From: Saccharopolyspora shandongensis
Lineage (GTDB): Bacteria; Actinomycetota; Actinomycetes; Mycobacteriales; Pseudonocardiaceae
Length of the DNA stretch: 64,000 bases
Direction: 5' to 3'
Assembly: GCF_900106995.1 (NCBI RefSeq)
Contig: NZ_FNOK01000002.1
Span: forward strand, 236,055 to 300,054
Shown: positions 60,526 through 64,000 of the stretch, piece after piece
Layout: the number at the start of each line of letters is the position of its first letter
Position numbering within the stretch: position 1 is the stretch's first letter
The notes under the pieces: model-generated
The model's database searches: none
What the model was told of the DNA's origin: nothing
Seen by the model: the letters and a program-made list of their open reading frames with translations, nothing else
Made by a program: the position numbers and the translations under genes

Positions 60526-60647
60526 CCGCTCCCGATCGAGTCGTTCGTCGGCGAGTGCATCCACCAACGCTCGCATTGGGCCGGCGTTGGTCCGGCGTTG
60601 GCGGCGAGTGCGATCATAAACCAGGTGATGTTCTGTCTGGGGGATTC

Positions 60648-61049
60648 ATGAGCGAAGACGTGGAAGAACGGGCACAGCTCGCGCTCGTTCGGTCCGTGTC
60701 CGGCGTCAGGCAATTGCGCAAGGCGGTGGAATCGGGAGGCTTGCGCCTGGACCCGGCGGCCGGTGCGGAGATCCGCTCCGCGCTGGAAGACCAGTTGTCC
60801 ACAGTGGATGAATGGTTGACCAGGTCCGCTTCGCTCAACCAGCACGCGCCGTTGGGGCAGAACCCGGTCGGCGAGGCCATGGCGGCGAAGTTCGCAACCC
60901 GCGCCGAAGGCGACGAGAACTCCTTCACGGCAGTGCTCAAGAGCTACCGCGAGGTCCTGGAGGAAGCCCGCGACGCCATCGTCGCCGCGATGCGCGAGTA
61001 CCGGGACATCGAAGAGCGCGTGTCGGACTCGTTCCGGAAGCTCGTTTGA
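60648..61049 (+). CDS. Helical ESX-locus protein of unknown function (133 aa)
   Basis: A 133 aa all-helical protein (MSEDVEERAQLALVRSVSGV, then SALEDQLSTVDEWL, and a long charged helix to the end). Its size and its position as the first gene of a type VII secretion locus suggest a WXG100-like partner or a chaperone, but no WxG motif is present. The ATG at 60648 follows GGGGGATTC. A DnaA-box sequence (TTGTCCACA) occurs at 60795 in its coding region and is not taken as functional. Confidence 0.7.
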   Translation: MSEDVEERAQLALVRSVSGVRQLRKAVESGGLRLDPAAGAEIRSALEDQLSTVDEWLTRSASLNQHAPLGQNPVGEAMAAKFATRAEGDENSFTAVLKSYREVLEEARDAIVAAMREYRDIEERVSDSFRKLV

Positions 61050-61104
61050 TGGGACCGGTTTCGGCCGGGTGCAACGATCCGCAGTCGAGGGGAAAAGACC
61101 GGAT

Positions 61105-62706
61105 ATGACCCAGGAGACCACTGGGCCGGACGCCGACTTCGCGTTGACCGAGACGCAGAACTGGGCCTCGCGCAGCCACCGCGAGCTCTACGAGGCGGTG
61201 CACGCCGGCAACGATCCCGGTCGCGTCGGCCAGCTGGCCGACGAGTGGAACCGGCTGAGCAGCGAGCTGGCCGAATCCGCGACGCGCATGGGCGAGCGGC
61301 TACGGGCCACCGAATCGGGCTGGCAGGGCGAGGCCGCCGACGCGGCGCGGTCGGCGATCCAGCAGCTGGCCGACTGGAACCACGAGGCGGGCACGACCGC
61401 GGGCGCTCTGGGGGAGCGGATCGCGGTGCAGGGGCAGATCATGGAAACCGCCAGGGCCGAGATGCCCGAGCCGGTCGGGGGCGGCGAGATGCTCAACGCG
61501 GTGGCGGCCGTGACCTTCAGCACCGGCGACATGCGGGCCTTCCAGCAGGCCTACGTCGACCTGAAGGCCCACCAGGACCGGTCCGCCTCCGCCCACGAGC
61601 AGGCCGTCCAGGTGATGACCTGGATGGAAGACCAGTCCCGCAACATCGACGGCGACACCCCGAAGTTCACTCCCCCGCCGAACCCGGTCACGAACGACGA
61701 GCCGGTGCAACTGCAGAAGCAGCACGTGGCCGAGGAGCCCGCCGAGCTCAAGCCCCAGAACGTGGGCACGGATCCGGAAGCGCCGCCGAGCTCGACGCCG
61801 GGCGAGGTCCTGGAGACCCAGCGCCTGTCCGCGAAGGTGCCGTTCGAGCCGCCGCAGGGCGGCCAGCCGGGTGGCGCCCCGCCGCCGCTGGGCAGCACCC
61901 CGTCGATGGATCCGCCGACGCAGTCGTTCTCGGCCCCGCCGCTGGGCAACACCCCGCCGCCGCTGGGCACCACCCCGTCGATGGATCCGCCGACGCAGTC
62001 GTTCCGGCCACCGGAGCTGCCGCCCCTCGGGGACTACCAGCCCAAGAGCACGACTTCCCAGGGCATTGGCGGTGTCCACCCGCCTGGCAACCTGCCGCCG
62101 CTCGGCGAGGACCGGCAGCACCAGCCGCGGCCGTTCCAGGGGCCGGACGGTGGCCCCTACATGACCGGGCCGCGCGTGAACCGGCCCGGCAGCGGGCCCA
62201 ACCAGCCCGGGAACCAGCAAGGACCAGGCGGGTGGCGCGGGTCGCCCCCGCCGATCCCCGGCACCGGCGGCCCTCGGGGTGGGCCCGTCCTGCCCAACAT
62301 CGGCCCCGGTGGCGGTCCGGGCCCTGGTGGTCCGGGCTCCGGCGGTCCCGGCTCCGGTGGTTCGGGCTTCCGCGGCGGGCCGGTCGGCCTGTCGGGTGCG
62401 GGCGGCGGTTCCGGGGTGGGCCCGGGCGGGACGTCGGGCGTGGGCCCCGGTGGCGTGTCGGGCACCGGCCGCGGACCCGACGGTGGGTTCGCCGGTCGCG
62501 GAGGCTCCGGCATGCCCGGTCAGTCCGGCGCGGCGGGTGCCCCCGGGATGGGGCCGATGGGCGCCCAGCGCGGCCAGGGCGATAACCAGGAGAAGGAACG
62601 CACCAGCAAGTACGTCGAAGGGGGCCCGGTGGTCGAGGTGCCTGGCGCCGACCTGCCGCCGCCGGTGATCGGCGAGGGCAAGCGGAAGAAGCAGCAGGGC
62701 CAGTGA
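61105..62706 (+). CDS. PPE-like / WXG type VII secretion substrate with Pro/Gly-rich tail
   Basis: A 533 aa protein. Its N-terminal 170 residues are a helical PPE-like domain (NWASRSHRELYEAVHAGNDP at the start, SGWQGEAADAARSAI with the WxG turn). A long disordered tail of about 360 residues follows, rich in Pro, Gly and Gln; it contains a repeated LG-x-TPSMDPPTQSF unit twice. The last 40 residues are charged and Lys-rich. Such proteins pair with a WXG/PE partner and need an EspG chaperone; EspG follows directly. The ATG at 61105 is after a GAGGGGAAAAG. Its stop overlaps the EspG start. Confidence 0.83.
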   Translation: MTQETTGPDADFALTETQNWASRSHRELYEAVHAGNDPGRVGQLADEWNRLSSELAESATRMGERLRATESGWQGEAADAARSAIQQLADWNHEAGTTAGALGERIAVQGQIMETARAEMPEPVGGGEMLNAVAAVTFSTGDMRAFQQAYVDLKAHQDRSASAHEQAVQVMTWMEDQSRNIDGDTPKFTPPPNPVTNDEPVQLQKQHVAEEPAELKPQNVGTDPEAPPSSTPGEVLETQRLSAKVPFEPPQGGQPGGAPPPLGSTPSMDPPTQSFSAPPLGNTPPPLGTTPSMDPPTQSFRPPELPPLGDYQPKSTTSQGIGGVHPPGNLPPLGEDRQHQPRPFQGPDGGPYMTGPRVNRPGSGPNQPGNQQGPGGWRGSPPPIPGTGGPRGGPVLPNIGPGGGPGPGGPGSGGPGSGGSGFRGGPVGLSGAGGGSGVGPGGTSGVGPGGVSGTGRGPDGGFAGRGGSGMPGQSGAAGAPGMGPMGAQRGQGDNQEKERTSKYVEGGPVVEVPGADLPPPVIGEGKRKKQQGQ

Positions 62707-63467
62707 TGACCACGACAACAGCGCCGGACTTCGTGCTGTCCGCCGCCGAATTCGACCTCGTCCACGGCGCGCTCGGGCTGGGCCGCGTCCCGTTCCCGCT
62801 GGAGGTGCCGAGCCTCGGCGCGACGATGGAGGAGCGCGCCGAGCTCGCCGCCGATGCGTTCCGGTCGCTGTCCGGCCGCGGGTACGCGACGGGCGACCAG
62901 CTCGACCCGCGGCTGGTGGACCTGCTGCGGTTGCTCCACGAGCACGACGTCTCGGTCGACGTGGTGGGCCACATCGGGGGCTCGCTGCAGGCCTTGGCCG
63001 CCGTCGCCGGGCGCACCGGCGTGCTCGCGCAGCTGGCGGCCGGCGAGTTGTACCTGACGGAGATCCGCCCGACCGCGCTGGCGGTCGCGGCCGTCGGCGT
63101 GCTGCCGCCCAACGAACCCGGGCCGCTGCGGTCGATCTCGGTTCGCCAGGACCAGCTGGCCAGCGCGCTCGACGAGGACGACGACGATCCCTTCGGCGGC
63201 GACCTCGACGACGAGGTGGCGCTGGCCAGGGCGGGGGTGCCCGCCCAGGACGCCACGGCGCTGGCCGAGCTGGCGAACACCCGCCGCGCGGGCGGGCAGT
63301 TCGGCGTCTCCCGCGGCTCCGAACGGGCGTCGACGCTGGTCACCTGGTTCGACACGCACCAGGGCCGGTACCTGATGGTCAGCCAGGGCGCCTGGCTCAG
63401 CATCTCCCCGGCCGACAACCGGCGCATCGAGCACCGCCTGGCCGAAGTTCTGTCCAAACTGGACTGA
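62706..63467 (+). CDS. ESX secretion-associated chaperone EspG-like
   Basis: A 253 aa protein. The N-terminal FVLSAAEFDLVHGALGLGRVPFPLEV and the later RGSERASTLVTWFDTHQGRYLM with a final helix (DNRRIEHRLAEVLSKL) match the EspG family, which binds PE/PPE pairs in the cytoplasm and delivers them to the ESX channel. The ATG overlaps the preceding stop (TGATG), tying it to the PPE-like gene. The start could also be a GTG one codon earlier. An acidic insertion (EDDDDPFGGDLDDE) is unusual. Confidence 0.88.
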   Translation: MTTTTAPDFVLSAAEFDLVHGALGLGRVPFPLEVPSLGATMEERAELAADAFRSLSGRGYATGDQLDPRLVDLLRLLHEHDVSVDVVGHIGGSLQALAAVAGRTGVLAQLAAGELYLTEIRPTALAVAAVGVLPPNEPGPLRSISVRQDQLASALDEDDDDPFGGDLDDEVALARAGVPAQDATALAELANTRRAGGQFGVSRGSERASTLVTWFDTHQGRYLMVSQGAWLSISPADNRRIEHRLAEVLSKLD

Positions 63468-63486
63468 ATAACTGAGGGGAAGCGCC

Positions 63487-64000
63487 ATGACCTTCGAAGT
63501 CGTCGCCGAGGAGCTGACCGCGCACGCCAGCCACCTGGACGGACTGACCGACCGGCTGGACACCGCGATCTCGGCTGCCGAGACCGTGAGCATGTCCGAC
63601 GAGGCGTACGGAATCCTGTGCTCCTTCCTGCCGCCGATCGTGAACCCGATGGAGAAGGAGGGGCTCGACGCCCTGAACGCCGCGAAGGAGGGCGTCAGCA
63701 CCACCGCCGACAACGTGCGCGCGACGGCCAAGCAGTACGAGGAAACCGACCAGGCGAGCGCGGATTCCTTCTCCCCGCTGGAAGAAGACGTCGAGGTGCG
63801 CGAGTCGGCAGTCGCGTTGCGCGGCACGGAAGCGCCGAGCAGGAGCATGGCCGGGCGCGGGACGGACGATGCCGTCACGGCTGCTCAGCAGGCGCCGGAG
63901 CGTTTCAGCATGGCTGGGGATGAGCCGGTGGCTCAGCGGCCGACGCACTTCAGCATGGCCGAGGGTGAGACGGTGGCTCGGCAGGCGCCGGCGCCTTTCA
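63487..64000 (+). CDS. EspC-like type VII substrate with C-terminal FSMA repeats, cut by the window end
   Basis: The frame opens with an ATG at 63487, follows AGGGGAAGCGCC and runs to the end of the window (171 codons visible). Residues 1-100 look like EspC-type ESX secreted proteins: FEVVAEELTAHASHLDGL, a middle with AYGILCSFLPPIV, and a YEETDQASAD C-terminal secretion-type motif. From about residue 118 a degenerate repeat starts, with RSMAGRG, RFSMAGDEPVAQ and HFSMAEGETVARQ (unit about 17 residues). It is probably secreted; the repeat length is unknown. Confidence 0.75.
   Translation, partial: MTFEVVAEELTAHASHLDGLTDRLDTAISAAETVSMSDEAYGILCSFLPPIVNPMEKEGLDALNAAKEGVSTTADNVRATAKQYEETDQASADSFSPLEEDVEVRESAVALRGTEAPSRSMAGRGTDDAVTAAQQAPERFSMAGDEPVAQRPTHFSMAEGETVARQAPAPF

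Noticed and set aside
60795..60803. DnaA box TTGTCCACA in the first ESX-locus gene, and its reverse at 58121-58129
   Set aside because: Single copies inside coding sequence where codon use explains them; not treated as sites.
1..64000. tRNA, rRNA, CRISPR arrays, transposases or integrases
   Set aside because: I looked for cloverleaf-like or rRNA-like stretches, spaced short direct repeats and DDE or recombinase motifs and found none.

Overview
The window is GC-rich actinobacterial DNA (GTG starts are common, Shine-Dalgarno sequences are strong, intergenic DNA is full of GC-rich hairpins). The run ino1 - padR - DUF5318 - ponA - GT87 mannosyltransferase (15.2-22.7 kb) has the same order as the origin-proximal Rv0046c-Rv0051 block of Mycobacterium tuberculosis. 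The tetR - MaoC - fabG4 - fadA2 run (36.7-40.9 kb) resembles Rv0241c-Rv0243. No mycolic acid genes are seen, and the proteins look like those of Pseudonocardiaceae; a Saccharopolyspora-like organism is my best guess (inference). A 14-bp parS match at 54.8 kb and a pair of DnaA boxes at 14.9 kb fit an origin-proximal position.

Layout. 0-5 kb: end of PTS enzyme I, a small SARP-type regulator, and a compact peptide cassette (two paralogous 53-57 aa peptides upstream of a PqqD-like/M50 membrane metalloprotease) with stem-loops in every gap. 5-14.7 kb: a two-component system, two GGDEF proteins, an AI-2E-type permease, two secreted proteins of unknown role and a GT87 glycosyltransferase. 15-23.5 kb: inositol-phosphate synthase with its PadR regulator, DUF5318, a large class A PBP, a second GT87 enzyme, a small secreted protein and a PspC protein. 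23.5-28.6 kb: an ABC pair, an M20 peptidase and three tandem GPP34 genes, one of them frameshifted. 28.9-32.8 kb: E1 alpha, E1 beta and E2 of a 2-oxoacid dehydrogenase, with a dispersed repeat inserted between E1 beta and E2.

33-43 kb: lipid metabolism: acyl-CoA dehydrogenase, SCP2 protein, TetR, MaoC hydratase, two-domain FabG, thiolase and a frameshifted class III CoA-transferase. Two near-identical palindromes mark the likely TetR regulon. 43-52 kb: an AAA ATPase, small membrane proteins, an NHL/thioredoxin protein, a solitary GroES-like protein, a VanW protein and a secreted EEP-family protein. 52-58 kb: a complete polar amino-acid ABC transporter, a beta-helix membrane protein and a secreted SGNH esterase. 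58.4-64 kb: an AfsR-like regulator and the start of a type VII (ESX) secretion locus with PPE-like, EspG-like and EspC-like genes, running off the end.

Two things stand out as possibly undescribed. First, the peptide/M50 cassette looks like a ribosomal-peptide maturation system. Second, a dispersed element of about 190-205 bp (four copies and one fragment, all between genes) shows several compensatory base changes in three nested stems, which points to a conserved RNA or DNA fold.
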